Assembly (NCBI GenBank): GCA_019455325.1
Contig: JACFMQ010000002.1
Coordinates: 207,353 to 271,352 of the forward strand
Length of the DNA: 64,000 nucleotides
Source: Rhodocyclaceae bacterium
GTDB lineage: Bacteria; Pseudomonadota; Gammaproteobacteria; Burkholderiales; Rhodocyclaceae
Reading direction: 5' to 3'
Positions 50,339 to 59,794 of the stretch are shown one piece after another (the stretch's first letter is position 1; the number at the start of each line of letters is the position of its first letter). A program made the translations under genes and the position numbers. The notes beneath the pieces are model-generated. The model saw only the letters and a program-made list of their open reading frames with translations. It was not told the origin of the DNA and did no database searches.

Positions 50339-51991
50339 TCAGTTCCGCGGGCACGTCTCGCCATCACGATGGTAGGCGTTGTTTGGATGCGTCGGTAACG
50401 GATCGATGGGAGTTGCCTCTAACGCCGCTTGCGAATTCGCGAGCACGAGAATCCTGTCCGCCATCCTTCTGGCAACGGGCAGGTCATGCGTAATCATGAG
50501 CAGGGCCAATCCGCGCGCCTCCTGCAGGTCGAGAAGCAGTCGCAGCACCTTGGCCTGCACGCTGGCGTCGAGGGCCGCCGTGGGTTCGTCCGCGACGAGC
50601 AGCGCCGGCTCCAGAATCAGGGCACGGGCGATCGCCAGGCGCTGCAACTCGCCGCCGCTCAGGCTGCGTGCGCACCGTTCCAGAAAGGCATCCGCCGTGG
50701 GCAGGCGGACGTCGGCGAGCGCCCGTCGCACGGTGGCAGGCAGCGTGCCGCCATCCCCATCGCCTTGGATGACGAGCGGTTCGGCGACGACGTCGAAGAC
50801 CGAGAAATGGCCGGCCACGGAACCGGCGGCGTTCTGCGGCACGTAGGCGATGCCGCCGCGCCCGTTTCTTCCCCCGCCGCCGGCGGAATCGATCCCCGGC
50901 GTCGCGAGCGTTCCGGCTTCGGGGCGCTGCAGGCCGACGAGAATCCGTGCCAGCGTGGATTTGCCGGTGCCGCTCTCGCCGACGATGGCGACGGTCTCGC
51001 CGCTTTGCACTTCCAGCGACACCCCTTGGAGAATGGGCCGCCCCCCGAGCGTCTTGTGCAGGTCGTGCGCCGCGAGCACGGTGACGATGCCGCCGCGATG
51101 GCAGGCCACGCCGTTGCCGTCGGGAGTCGGGCGATCTTCGTCGCACCGAGCAACGCGCTGGCAGCACCGGTTGGCGAACGGGCAGCCGACCGCGCGTTCC
51201 TCGTAGCTTCCCGGAATTCCCTGTAGGTCCTTGCCTCCTTCGCGCGGCCAGGCGCGCAGGAGTCCGCGGGTGTACGGATGCCGAGGAGAGGAGAGCACCA
51301 ACTCCGTCGGTCCGCTCTCCATCGCGCCGCCGCCATAAAGCACCAGCACCCGGCCCCCGAGCGCGCGGGCAAGATCGATGTCGTGCGTGACCACCACCAG
51401 GCGGCGCCGCAACGCCTCGGTACGCAGCCGTGCCAGCACCAGGGCGCGAGTGGAGGGATCGAGCGCCGAAGTCGGCTCGTCGAGCACCAGCAGATCGGGG
51501 GACGAAGCCAGCGCCATCGCCAGCAGCGCCCGTTGCAACTGGCCGCCGCTGCACTGCGCCGGATGGCGTCCATGCAGGGGCGCGGCCAAACCGAAGGACT
51601 CCAGCAAGTCCGCGGCGGCATGCCGGGCGTTCCGGCGGCTCACTGCGCGGTGCAGCCGCAGCGGCTCCGCGACCTGTTCGATCAGGGTGTGCTGCGGGTT
51701 CAGCGCCCCATGCACGTCCTGAAAGACGATACTGGCCCGCCGCCCCCGCCAAGCGAGCAGGGCGGCTTCGCCGGCGGTGGCCAGATCGAGGCCGCCGACA
51801 CGCAGCGTACCCGCGGTCCGGCCCGGTGCGATGCCGGCCAGCGCGCGCGCCAGCGTGCTTTTTCCCGCGCCGGATTCGCCGACGACGACGAGGGGTTCCG
51901 GGCCTTCGCTACGGAAGCTGAGGCGAGTCAGCAGACGGCTGGCGCCGATGCTGACGCTGAAGTCGATGGCCTCGATCAGGGTGCCTTCCAT
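50339..51991 (-). CDS. Double ABC ATPase, dipeptide/nickel type (two fused ATP-binding domains)
   Basis: Single protein of 550 residues with two complete nucleotide-binding domains, equivalent to DppD plus DppF (or NikD plus NikE). The first has GESGAGKST, CSGGQLQRALLAMAL and LLVLDEPTSALD; the second GESGTGKST, LSGGELQRLAIARAL and LLVADEPTAALD. Between them is the oligopeptide-transporter C-terminal region with CPFANRCCQRVARC and ACHR, the Cys set that binds a [4Fe-4S] cluster in some OppD/DppD proteins. The end of the permease gene overlaps its start by 16 bases. It is the last gene of the receptor-linked operon. Confidence 0.92.
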   Translation of the reverse strand: MEGTLIEAIDFSVSIGASRLLTRLSFRSEGPEPLVVVGESGAGKSTLARALAGIAPGRTAGTLRVGGLDLATAGEAALLAWRGRRASIVFQDVHGALNPQHTLIEQVAEPLRLHRAVSRRNARHAAADLLESFGLAAPLHGRHPAQCSGGQLQRALLAMALASSPDLLVLDEPTSALDPSTRALVLARLRTEALRRRLVVVTHDIDLARALGGRVLVLYGGGAMESGPTELVLSSPRHPYTRGLLRAWPREGGKDLQGIPGSYEERAVGCPFANRCCQRVARCDEDRPTPDGNGVACHRGGIVTVLAAHDLHKTLGGRPILQGVSLEVQSGETVAIVGESGTGKSTLARILVGLQRPEAGTLATPGIDSAGGGGRNGRGGIAYVPQNAAGSVAGHFSVFDVVAEPLVIQGDGDGGTLPATVRRALADVRLPTADAFLERCARSLSGGELQRLAIARALILEPALLVADEPTAALDASVQAKVLRLLLDLQEARGLALLMITHDLPVARRMADRILVLANSQAALEATPIDPLPTHPNNAYHRDGETCPRN

Positions 51992-52761
51992 ATCTTCTCT
52001 TCCAGACCCTGGCCCAGCAGTGCGAGACCGATCAACAATAGCGCCAGGCAGATGCCGGGGGGCACGGCGCACCACAGCGCCACCGGGTGCGCAAGCCAGG
52101 GCATGGCCTCGTTGAGCATGCTGCCCCAGGTCGGTCGGCGGGGATCGACGAGACCGAGGAAGGCCAGCCCGGCGTAATGGAATATGCCGCGCCGCACGAG
52201 CCCGACCGTCAAGACGGCGATAAGTCCTGCCATCGCCGGTATCACATGTCGGCGCAGCAGGTAGAGATTTGACGCGCTGGCGATGCGCGCCGCGTCCAGG
52301 CTTTCGTGCCGCCAGACTTCGCGCAGCCGCGCGCGCAGCGTTCGTAGCTCGGCATCCCAGCCGAACAGGACGAGGAGGCCAATCAGCGCGGCCATGCCGG
52401 GGCGGAATGCCGAGGCGACCGCGACCAGGATCAGCGTGACAGGCAAGGCATTGAAAACGTCGGCCAGCCGCAGGACGAAGCCGTCGGCCAGCCGGCCGGC
52501 GAGCCCGAACAGCGCCAGGCTGAAGGCCAATGCCATGGCGCCGCCGCCGACCGCAAGCCCGACGCCTATGGTTGCTGGCGCGGCCTCGATCAGCCGACCG
52601 AGCACATCGCGCCCGAGATCGTCGGTACCGAGCCAATGTCGAGCATCCGGCGCGGCGAGCGGAAGATCCGGGGCCGCCTGCGATTGTACCCAGCCCGCAA
52701 CGACCAGCACGACGGCCAGCACCGGCAGCGCGGTTCTGCCGAAGCGAATGCCTTGGCTCAT
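51976..52761 (-). CDS. Dipeptide-type ABC transporter permease (DppC/OppC/NikC-like)
   Basis: Inner-membrane permease of 261 residues, about five or six helices, with an N-terminal GTDDLGRDVLGRLI motif typical of DppC-type proteins and the conserved EAA-like loop RESLDAARIASASNLYLLRRHVIP (in the chain as RHESLDAAR...). The ATG at 52761 overlaps the stop of the DppB-like gene by four bases, so translation is coupled. The C-terminus ends QGLEEKIWKAP. Substrate not determinable. Confidence 0.92.
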   Translation of the reverse strand: MSQGIRFGRTALPVLAVVLVVAGWVQSQAAPDLPLAAPDARHWLGTDDLGRDVLGRLIEAAPATIGVGLAVGGGAMALAFSLALFGLAGRLADGFVLRLADVFNALPVTLILVAVASAFRPGMAALIGLLVLFGWDAELRTLRARLREVWRHESLDAARIASASNLYLLRRHVIPAMAGLIAVLTVGLVRRGIFHYAGLAFLGLVDPRRPTWGSMLNEAMPWLAHPVALWCAVPPGICLALLLIGLALLGQGLEEKIWKAP

Positions 52762-53744
52762 GATGGCAGGCGTCCCGCGCGCTGCGCCATGCGCGCGACC
52801 AGGAGGTCGGCGGCGAGGTTCAGCGCGAACAGCAACAGGCCGATGGCGAGCAAGGCGCCGCGAACAAGCGGGTAGTCGTGTTTGGCGATGGCGTCGGTCA
52901 GGAGCAAGTTGATGCCGGGATAGGCGAATACGATTTCCACGAAGATGCCGTTGGAGACGATCCGCGCACTCAGACCGCCGAGCCGCGCCACCACGACAGC
53001 GAGCACGTTGGGGGCCAGGTGTCGGTAGCGCAGTGCGAACCGGCCAACACCCTTGGCACGGGCAGTGTCCATGAACAGGCGGGGCAGCATGGCGACCGCC
53101 GCGGCGCGCGAGACCAGAAAGATGCCGGCCGACGCGGGCAGGGCCAGCGCGGCAACGGGCAGGGCCAGGTGATGCGCGCGCTCCGACCATGCGGCGAGCC
53201 CGGTTGCCGACGAGAACGGCGCCATGGCGCCGGCAGCCGGAAACCAGGGCAGGCCATATGCGAACAGCAACACCAGTCCCATCGCCACCGCGAAGGTCGG
53301 AACGCTTTCCATCGCCAGCATCGCAGCGGTAAGCGCGCGGTCGATCCAGCCCCCCTGCGCGAACGCGGCTTCCATGCCGAGCAGCGTGCCCATGACCAAT
53401 GCACCTGCCAACGCCGCACCTGCGAGCAGCAGAGTCCACGGCAGATGCTGTGCCAGCAGTTCGGCGACCGGCAGGCCATGGCGCAAGGACTGGCCGAGAT
53501 CGAGGCGGACAAGTTGCCCGAGGTGGGCGACGTACTGCCGCCAAAGCGGCTGGTCCAGCCCCAGTTCGGCAAGCAGTTGGTCGCGTTGCGCAGCGCTCAG
53601 CTCAACCAGCGCGTCCTGTCCGAGGAAAGCGGCGGCGGGATCGCCCGGCATCAGTTGCGGCAACGCGAAATCGAGGCTCGCCAGCGCGAGCAGCGCGAGT
53701 GCGTAGGCGGGCAGGCGTCGAGCAACGGCAACCGCGCCGGTCAC
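52758..53744 (-). CDS. Dipeptide-type ABC transporter permease (DppB/OppB/NikB-like)
   Basis: Inner-membrane permease of 328 residues with about six helices and the family N-terminal region LPQLMPGDPAAAFLGQDA and LGLDQPLWRQYVAHLGQLVRLDLGQSL. The EAA loop is in MDTARAKGVGRFALRYRHLAPN. The chosen GTG at 53744 overlaps the binding-protein stop by GTGA; the longer open frame upstream runs through the binding-protein gene in another frame and is not plausible. It pairs with the DppC-like permease downstream. Confidence 0.92.
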   Translation of the reverse strand: MTGAVAVARRLPAYALALLALASLDFALPQLMPGDPAAAFLGQDALVELSAAQRDQLLAELGLDQPLWRQYVAHLGQLVRLDLGQSLRHGLPVAELLAQHLPWTLLLAGAALAGALVMGTLLGMEAAFAQGGWIDRALTAAMLAMESVPTFAVAMGLVLLFAYGLPWFPAAGAMAPFSSATGLAAWSERAHHLALPVAALALPASAGIFLVSRAAAVAMLPRLFMDTARAKGVGRFALRYRHLAPNVLAVVVARLGGLSARIVSNGIFVEIVFAYPGINLLLTDAIAKHDYPLVRGALLAIGLLLFALNLAADLLVARMAQRAGRLPS

Positions 53745-55309
53745 TGCACGAACATCAGCTTGTTCAACGGCAGCGGGATGCCGAAGGCAAAGCCGCCCGG
53801 CGTGAACCAAGGGCGCAGTTTCGAGTTGGCCGCGGTCGCCCAAAGCGGCGAATAGAGGTAGAAGGCCGGCAGTTCATCGGCGTATATGGCCTGTGCCCGG
53901 TCGAGGAGGTCGCGGCGCTCGTCCGTGTCCGCAGTTGCCACCTGCCGTGCAAGCAGATCGACCAGATCCTCGCGGCGCCGGAAGGCGTCGCTGAACGGCG
54001 CGGTGCCGACCATCTGCCGGGTCATGCTTTCCGGATCGCCGTTCGATCCCTGGGTGACGAGGGCAAGATCGAAGTCGTCCGAACCGATGCGGGCGGCGAG
54101 AATGCCGCCGTCGACGATGCGCACCTCGACGGCGACGCCGAGCTTTTCGAGCTGCCCGGCAAGAGCCGACGCCAATCGCGCATGATTGCGTGCGGCGGCC
54201 AGTTCGACGGTGAGCGGCTTGCCGTTGCGGCCATGGAGGCGTCCTTGGGCGTCGGCTGCGAACCCGTGTTCTTCCAGCGCACGACGCGCCGCCGACAGGT
54301 CGAACGCGTAGGCGGCCAGCGGCGTTCCCGTCTGCCACGGGCTATTGCGCAGGAAACGGCCGGCACTGACCTCGCCCAGGCCGCCTTCTACGACGCGCAG
54401 CAGCTCATCGCGATCGATGGCGTGTGCGAACGCCTGGCGCAGGCGCTTATCGTCGAACGGCGGCCGGGCGTGATTGAAGCGCAATCGGATCGGGTGGCCG
54501 GACTGGGCCTTCACCACCGTGGCGAAGCGCTCGGCCTCGGGCAGCAGCGGAAGCGGGAGGCTGCGAATCATGTCTACCTCGCCGCGCTTGAGCGCACCCA
54601 GTGCCAGCGCGGGCTCCATGCGCACGAACACGAGTTCGCGCACGCGCGGGCGGCCGAGGTAGTAGTCGTCGTTCGCCGAGAAGCGGTAGCGGCCGCCTGC
54701 CTTGTCGTAACCGGTGACACGGTACGGGCCGCTGCCGACGATCTCGGCCATCCGCAGCCGCCGCGGATCGTCCAGGCGGTCGAAGACGTGGCGAGGCAGG
54801 ATTGGAAGCGCCCCAGCCAACTGCGGGACGAAGGGAGCGTAGACCCGTTTGAGCCGCACCCGCACGCGGCCGTCGCCGAGATCGTCCGCTCCGGCGACGG
54901 CGCCCACGTCGAGGAAAGGATGGGGATGGCGCCGGAAGTAGTCGAAAGTGAAGGCGACGTCGGCTGCCGTGACCGGCTTTCCGTCATGCCAGCGAGACTC
55001 CGGCCGCAGCACGAACTCCACGGCGCGATGGTCGGTGCTTTCCTTCCACTCGACCGCCAGCGCCGGGATGAGCTTGCCGGTCCGGTCGCGCCAGAGCAAC
55101 GAGTCGAACGCCAGCGTCGTCAACACGAAGCCCACGCCGTCGGCGGCATGGGTGAATGGGCTCGGCAGACCGTGGTCGCCCTGCTCGTCGGCAATGGTCA
55201 GGCGCTCGATGTGCCGGGAAGTGGACGCGGAGGGGGACTGCGCTTGTGCGGGCGGCAGGACGAGAGATGCAGTCAGGCAGAGGACTGAAAAGACGTGGCG
55301 GATGATCAC
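53741..55309 (-). CDS. Peptide/nickel-type ABC transporter substrate-binding protein
   Basis: Periplasmic binding protein of 522 residues in the SBP family 5 (DppA/OppA/NikA). It has a signal peptide ending PAQAQ-SP (about 24), the family motifs LAFDSLLWRDRTGKLIPALAVEWKE and VEFVLRPESRWHDGKPVTAADVAFTFDYF, and the YKVTGYD-like YRVTGYDKAGGRYRFSAN. It lies 15 bases after the TonB receptor in the same direction. The combination suggests a ligand too large or scarce for porins: a metallophore complex, a peptide or an opine-like compound. Confidence 0.93.
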   Translation of the reverse strand: MIIRHVFSVLCLTASLVLPPAQAQSPSASTSRHIERLTIADEQGDHGLPSPFTHAADGVGFVLTTLAFDSLLWRDRTGKLIPALAVEWKESTDHRAVEFVLRPESRWHDGKPVTAADVAFTFDYFRRHPHPFLDVGAVAGADDLGDGRVRVRLKRVYAPFVPQLAGALPILPRHVFDRLDDPRRLRMAEIVGSGPYRVTGYDKAGGRYRFSANDDYYLGRPRVRELVFVRMEPALALGALKRGEVDMIRSLPLPLLPEAERFATVVKAQSGHPIRLRFNHARPPFDDKRLRQAFAHAIDRDELLRVVEGGLGEVSAGRFLRNSPWQTGTPLAAYAFDLSAARRALEEHGFAADAQGRLHGRNGKPLTVELAAARNHARLASALAGQLEKLGVAVEVRIVDGGILAARIGSDDFDLALVTQGSNGDPESMTRQMVGTAPFSDAFRRREDLVDLLARQVATADTDERRDLLDRAQAIYADELPAFYLYSPLWATAANSKLRPWFTPGGFAFGIPLPLNKLMFVQ

Positions 55310-55324
55310 GGCGACACCTGACTG

Positions 55325-57439
55325 TCAAAAGGTGTAGCTCAGCCCAGCCGAGATGCTGCGGCCGCTGCCGGGAAAGAGCAGCATCTGGGTCGGCGTGGAC
55401 CGGTCGGTCACGGAGATGCTGCTGGCGTAGCGCTTATCGGTCAGGTTGTCGCCATGGACGTGAACAATCCAAGGGCCATTGCGGTATTCCGCACGCAGAC
55501 CAAGCAGGGCGTAGCGCTTTTGTGCGTAGCCCGAAGAGTTGGCGTGGTCGGTCGGTTCGTCGAGAGGCTGCCAGCGCAGCGTTGGCCCGACGCGCCAGCC
55601 ATCGGCCAGGTACAGCAACTCGGCATTGACGAAGTGCCGGGAAATCCCCGCAATCCGGTTGCCCGCGAATTCGCCGTCGCGGAAGCGGTAGTCGCTCCAT
55701 GTCCAGGAGGCGCGATACTCGAATGCATTGCCGGCCAGACGGAAGCCGCCGTCGATCCCCGCCTCGACGCCCTGGTGGCGGGTGCCGCCGACATAGTTGT
55801 AGGTGCCGACCGAGACGCCGGCAGCATCGGTGGTTCGTATCAGTTCATCGTCGACCATGCTTCGATAGATAGATAGCTGCCAGCGCGTTGCCTCGGCACC
55901 GCTACCAAGGCTGCCTTCGGCACCCACTTCAACGGTCGTGGCGCGCTGCACACCGAGCGGCACGAGCGAGGCCGAAGCCTGCGCGGGATTGCTCATCGAT
56001 ACCGAGGTCACGACGAGATCATCGAAGGTCGGCGCCTCATGGCTGCGGCTGAGGTTGGCGTAGGTTCGCAGGTTCGCCGCCGGCTTCCATACAACCCCGA
56101 GCTTGGGTGTGGCGTAGCTCCACTCCCGGTCAAGCGCAGCCGTGGTCGAACGGCTCTTGACGTCGCGCTCAACCCGGTTCCACTTGATGTCGCCGACCAG
56201 GGTCCACCCGGGCGCCAGTTCGATATCCAGCCCAGCCGACAGATGCGCGTTTCGCGCACTCAGGTCGAAGCTGCCGAAGCGCTGCAGCAAGGCGCCGATC
56301 TGAGGACTGATGGCGTAGAAGTCGCGATCGATGTCGCTGCCCGACCATGCGGCGGCAACTCGCCAACGCAAGGTCTCGTTCGGTGCGCCGGTGGTCTGCC
56401 ACTGCGCGCCAGTGGTGTCGCTGCCCCAAAGCGAAGCACGCACCGGATTCTGCTCCTCGACATCCGCGTTTTGCCACCACAGCCCGAGTTCGTGGCGCAG
56501 GGCATCGTTGCCCCACAGCGAGCGGTTGGCGAGACGCGTTTGCCGCACGTTTCGATGCGGGTTGCGCCGATAGAGGTTGCTGAGTCGATCCTGAGCCGTG
56601 TTGCCATCGCCCATGATCTGGCTCGGGTCGCCGTAGGCGCGGCTCATCGGCAGCGCGCCAGCAATGCGATAGGCGAGGTCGGTCCAGGCGAAATAGCTTC
56701 GGTTCTCGAATCCGCTCTCGCCGCGATAGCCCAAGTTGGCCTGAAGGCTGTCGCGTTCGCCGTTGGTATGGTGGCGGAAGCCGTCGTAGCGGTCGCCGCT
56801 GACGCTGATGCGTCCGTCGAATCGCTCGCCAACGGTGCCCACCGCCGCTTGCCATGCCTGCTGACCAAAACTGCCCGCCTCCAGCCGCACACGGCCGCGC
56901 TCTTCACGACCGGTCAGCGACTGGAAATCCATCTCGCCGCCCAGTGCCTCGTTGCCGGGCGACCGGGCGTTCGCTCCGCGGCGGATGCTGATCTGCGCCG
57001 CATTGCGCGGTTCAAGCACGCTGCTGACATACGAGCCGTCCGCCTCGTTCAACGGCAGTCCGTCCATGAGCATGGCGACGCCACGGCTGGCCGGATGGCT
57101 CTGGATACCGGACCCTCGGATGCTCAGACGCGGAGCGTCGAAACTGCCGAACCAATCCTGCACGGTGACGCCCGGCTGGTGACCGAGGACATCGCGCAGT
57201 GTCGCCAGCTTGCCTTCCTCCTGGGGCAAGGCGATGCCAGTGCCGCCAGGAATGCGGGCCAGTCGGCGGCGTTCCTGCTCTACCGAGGGATTCAGCGAAG
57301 CCCCCGTATCCGCCGCAGCGCTTACGGTTACGGCAGGCAGTGTCGTCGGTTCCTGTTGATCGGCACTTTGCGCCGTTGCCGGGGGCAACGCACATGCCAG
57401 CACTGCACCCAGCACTCTTTGTTTGAATTGCGATTGCAT
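55325..57439 (-). CDS. TonB-dependent outer-membrane receptor
   Basis: Receptor of 704 residues with a signal peptide ending ATAQ-SA (about 24), a TonB-box-like LPAVTVSA near 34-41, a plug domain with TLRDVLGHQPGVTVQDWFGSFDAPRLSIRGSG and NEALGGEMDF, and a barrel ending in SAGLSYTF with the C-terminal Phe. The plug region fits siderophore/metallophore-type receptors. It leads an operon with a peptide-type binding protein, two permeases and a fused ATPase. A weak Fur-like site lies about 170 bases upstream. Confidence 0.93.
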   Translation of the reverse strand: MQSQFKQRVLGAVLACALPPATAQSADQQEPTTLPAVTVSAAADTGASLNPSVEQERRRLARIPGGTGIALPQEEGKLATLRDVLGHQPGVTVQDWFGSFDAPRLSIRGSGIQSHPASRGVAMLMDGLPLNEADGSYVSSVLEPRNAAQISIRRGANARSPGNEALGGEMDFQSLTGREERGRVRLEAGSFGQQAWQAAVGTVGERFDGRISVSGDRYDGFRHHTNGERDSLQANLGYRGESGFENRSYFAWTDLAYRIAGALPMSRAYGDPSQIMGDGNTAQDRLSNLYRRNPHRNVRQTRLANRSLWGNDALRHELGLWWQNADVEEQNPVRASLWGSDTTGAQWQTTGAPNETLRWRVAAAWSGSDIDRDFYAISPQIGALLQRFGSFDLSARNAHLSAGLDIELAPGWTLVGDIKWNRVERDVKSRSTTAALDREWSYATPKLGVVWKPAANLRTYANLSRSHEAPTFDDLVVTSVSMSNPAQASASLVPLGVQRATTVEVGAEGSLGSGAEATRWQLSIYRSMVDDELIRTTDAAGVSVGTYNYVGGTRHQGVEAGIDGGFRLAGNAFEYRASWTWSDYRFRDGEFAGNRIAGISRHFVNAELLYLADGWRVGPTLRWQPLDEPTDHANSSGYAQKRYALLGLRAEYRNGPWIVHVHGDNLTDKRYASSISVTDRSTPTQMLLFPGSGRSISAGLSYTF

Positions 57440-57925
57440 GGTGACGCCGTGGCCTCCCGAGTAGTCATCAAAGCGGTTTCACGCTTGTCGCAACGCTGGG
57501 TGCGTGCGATGGCTGGCTGGCACTTTGCTGGCTTGCCCGGAACAGCGAGAGGGGCCACGATCGGGTGCCTGGGCACATCGCATGAAAACCTCCCTGTCGC
57601 TGCGGTTGCGGATGAGAACCGTTTGCGGCACCAATGCTAGGGACGGTGTGGCACCAGGACAATTTGTATTTATTGAGGACGGGTATCCGAGAAGCTGAGG
57701 CCGGCGACCTCAATATCGCCGAGGCTGCCCCTCCGGATATTCAATTGGACGGCCACGAGGAGCGGTCGGCATAGTGACCGCACCTCGTGTCCCGCCGATC
57801 TTCATATCTCGGACGCAAACTCTCGTCGAATCGTCGCGAGGCTTCGCAGCCTGGAGCGGGCCGTTCCGACAGCAGGCCCTCGCCTCGCGGCACTGCTCGG
57901 CTTTTCAATCTTGTGGAGAATATTC
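57440..57925. other. Divergent spacer between receptor operon and trmO unit
   Basis: About 486 bases with no supported gene. It must hold promoters for both directions. A Fur-like 19-mer at 57608-57626 and GC-rich stretches with repeated GGTGCC on the receptor strand were noted. No cobalamin riboswitch elements could be recognised. Confidence 0.6.
57608..57626. promoter_or_regulatory. Weak Fur-box-like sequence
   Basis: GCGGATGAGAACCGTTTGC matches the 19-bp Fur consensus at 11 positions, including the GATGA and CxTT features. It is about 170 bases upstream of the receptor start. By itself the match is too poor to be sure. Confidence 0.25.
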
Positions 57926-58420
57926 ATGAATGGCGAGACAAGCGCTTCATTTACTTTGCACCCCATCGGCCGCATCCGCACCCCGCATCTACGCCTGGAG
58001 GATTGCCCGCGCGGCGTTCGCAGCGCGCAGGGCAGCGCACAACTGGAGATAGATCCGGTATTCCACGATGCCCTGCTCGACATCGACCAGGCCTCGCATC
58101 TGCACGTGCTGTACTGGCTCGACCGTTCGGAACGCTCGGTGCTGCGTCGGCCGACGCCCCACGACGGCGTGCTGCGCGGTGTGTTCGCGACACGCTCGCC
58201 GGTGCGGCCGAACCCGATCGGGCTCGCGGTGGTGAAATTTCTGCGGCGCAAAGGAGGGATGCTCGCCGTCAGCGGCATGGACTGTCTCGACGGCACGGCC
58301 CTGCTCGACCTCAAGCCCTATCTGCCCGGCGTGGATTGCGCGGCCGACGCGGTGCTGACGTGGTTCTCCGGGAGGGTGCTCGACCCGACCGGTGCATTGG
58401 CGGGCAAGGAATCCGCGTAG
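57926..58420 (+). CDS. TrmO/TsaA family SAM-dependent methyltransferase
   Basis: Protein of 164 residues of the TrmO (YaeB, UPF0066) family. TrmO methylates the t6A37 base of some tRNAs. The family core is clear: LHPIGRIRTPH at the N-terminus, and the hallmark RSPVRPNPIGLAVVKFL near residues 90-105. GGAG sits eight bases before the ATG at 57926. At 164 residues it lacks the second domain of E. coli TrmO (235 aa), so the substrate may not be tRNA. It lies 4 bases before an SLC13-type permease gene and divergent to a TonB receptor operon, an odd context for a tRNA enzyme. Confidence 0.88.
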   Translation: MNGETSASFTLHPIGRIRTPHLRLEDCPRGVRSAQGSAQLEIDPVFHDALLDIDQASHLHVLYWLDRSERSVLRRPTPHDGVLRGVFATRSPVRPNPIGLAVVKFLRRKGGMLAVSGMDCLDGTALLDLKPYLPGVDCAADAVLTWFSGRVLDPTGALAGKESA

Positions 58421-58423
58421 TCG

Positions 58424-59794
58424 ATGCGGCTTCGTATCGCGCTTATGGTCGCAGCGGCAGCCGGCGCCGTCGCGCTGATCGGCCCGGCTTCTCTGCCGGG
58501 GCCGGCGGCACCGGCCCTGGCGCTCGCGGTATTCGCCCTCGGCCTGTGGGCGACGGCGGCCTTTCCGGAATACTGGACGGCACTTGCTTTCTTCCTGCTC
58601 GCGGCGGTCTTTCGGATCGCGCCTCCGCAGGCGGTGTTTTCCGGCTTCACATCGTCGACGTTCTGGCTGCTCTTCGGGGGTCTGGTCATCGGCGCCGCCA
58701 TTCGCCACACCGGGCTGGACCACCGCCTGGGCGACCGGCTCGCCGGGGCGGCGAGTCTGTCCTACCCGCGCCTGATCGCGGCAATCGTTGCCGCCGGGGT
58801 GGCACTGGGCTTCGCGATGCCCTCCTCGGTCGGCCGGGCGGTGTTGCTGATGCCCATCGTCGCCGCGCTGGCGGCCCGGCTCGGGTATGCGCAGGGCACC
58901 AACGGCCGGACCGGCTTGCTGCTGGCGGCGGCCTTCGGCAGCCATGTGCCGACCTTCGCAATCCTGCCGTCCAACGTACCCAACATGATCCTCGCCGGCA
59001 CTGCGGAAACGCTCTATGGCATCCGCTACGGCTACCGGGAGTATCTGTGCTTGCATTTCCCGGTGCTGGGCCTGTTGAAATCCGTCCTGCTCGCCGCGCT
59101 CATCGTGCGGATGTTTCCCGATGGCGACCCGACGCCCGCGAACGGCGCCCCCACCCGGACGGCGCCGATGACGCCGCAGCAACGGCTTCTCGCGGCACTG
59201 CTCGCGCTCTGCCTCGCCCTGTGGCTCACCGACGATCTGCACGGGATCGCACCGGCCTGGATCAGTCTCGCGGCAGCGCTCGTATGCCTGTGGCCGGGCT
59301 CCGGCCTGACCGGCAAGGAGGCGATGACTAAAGACGTGAATCACGCCTCGCTGCTTTTCATCGCCGGCATCCTCGGCCTGGGGGCGGTCGTCGCGCATTC
59401 GGGGCTGGGGCCGCTGCTGGTGGAGCGGCTGGCAGCGGTATTCGGACTGTCGCCGGGGGATGGCCCGATACGAAGCGCTGCCATGCTGGCGGCGATCTCG
59501 ACGGCCGTCGCCGCCGCGACGACGCTGCCCGGCGTTCCGGCGGTGATGACGCCTTCTGCGGAAGCGCTTGCCGGTTTGACCGGCCTGCCATTGGCCACGG
59601 TGCTGATGACGCAGGTGTTCGGATTCTCCAACGTGCTGCTGCCTTATCAGTCGCCGCCCCTGTTGGTCGCCATTCAGCTCGGCGCGCTGCCGGCTGCGGC
59701 GGTGACGAGGTTGTGCCTTGCGCTCTTCGCCGCGACCGCGCTTGTGCTGACGCCGCTCGACCTCTTCTGGTGGCGGTTGATCGGCTGGCTGTGA
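58424..59794 (+). CDS. SLC13/DASS family anion permease
   Basis: Membrane protein of 456 residues with about 11-12 hydrophobic helices. It resembles sodium- or proton-coupled dicarboxylate and anion transporters of the SLC13 (DASS)/CitT group, with an AFPEYWTALAFFLLAAVFRIAPP start region and SNV-type motifs (LPSNVPNMILAGTAE) in place of the classical SNT. It sits 4 bases after the TrmO-like gene, and its stop overlaps the next start by 4 bases. Sequence alone does not reveal direction or ligand. Confidence 0.87.
   Translation: MRLRIALMVAAAAGAVALIGPASLPGPAAPALALAVFALGLWATAAFPEYWTALAFFLLAAVFRIAPPQAVFSGFTSSTFWLLFGGLVIGAAIRHTGLDHRLGDRLAGAASLSYPRLIAAIVAAGVALGFAMPSSVGRAVLLMPIVAALAARLGYAQGTNGRTGLLLAAAFGSHVPTFAILPSNVPNMILAGTAETLYGIRYGYREYLCLHFPVLGLLKSVLLAALIVRMFPDGDPTPANGAPTRTAPMTPQQRLLAALLALCLALWLTDDLHGIAPAWISLAAALVCLWPGSGLTGKEAMTKDVNHASLLFIAGILGLGAVVAHSGLGPLLVERLAAVFGLSPGDGPIRSAAMLAAISTAVAAATTLPGVPAVMTPSAEALAGLTGLPLATVLMTQVFGFSNVLLPYQSPPLLVAIQLGALPAAAVTRLCLALFAATALVLTPLDLFWWRLIGWL

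Noticed and set aside
57440-57925. A cobalamin riboswitch upstream of the TonB receptor
   Set aside because: GGTGCC repeats hinted at one, but the B12-box and other conserved blocks are missing on the receptor strand.
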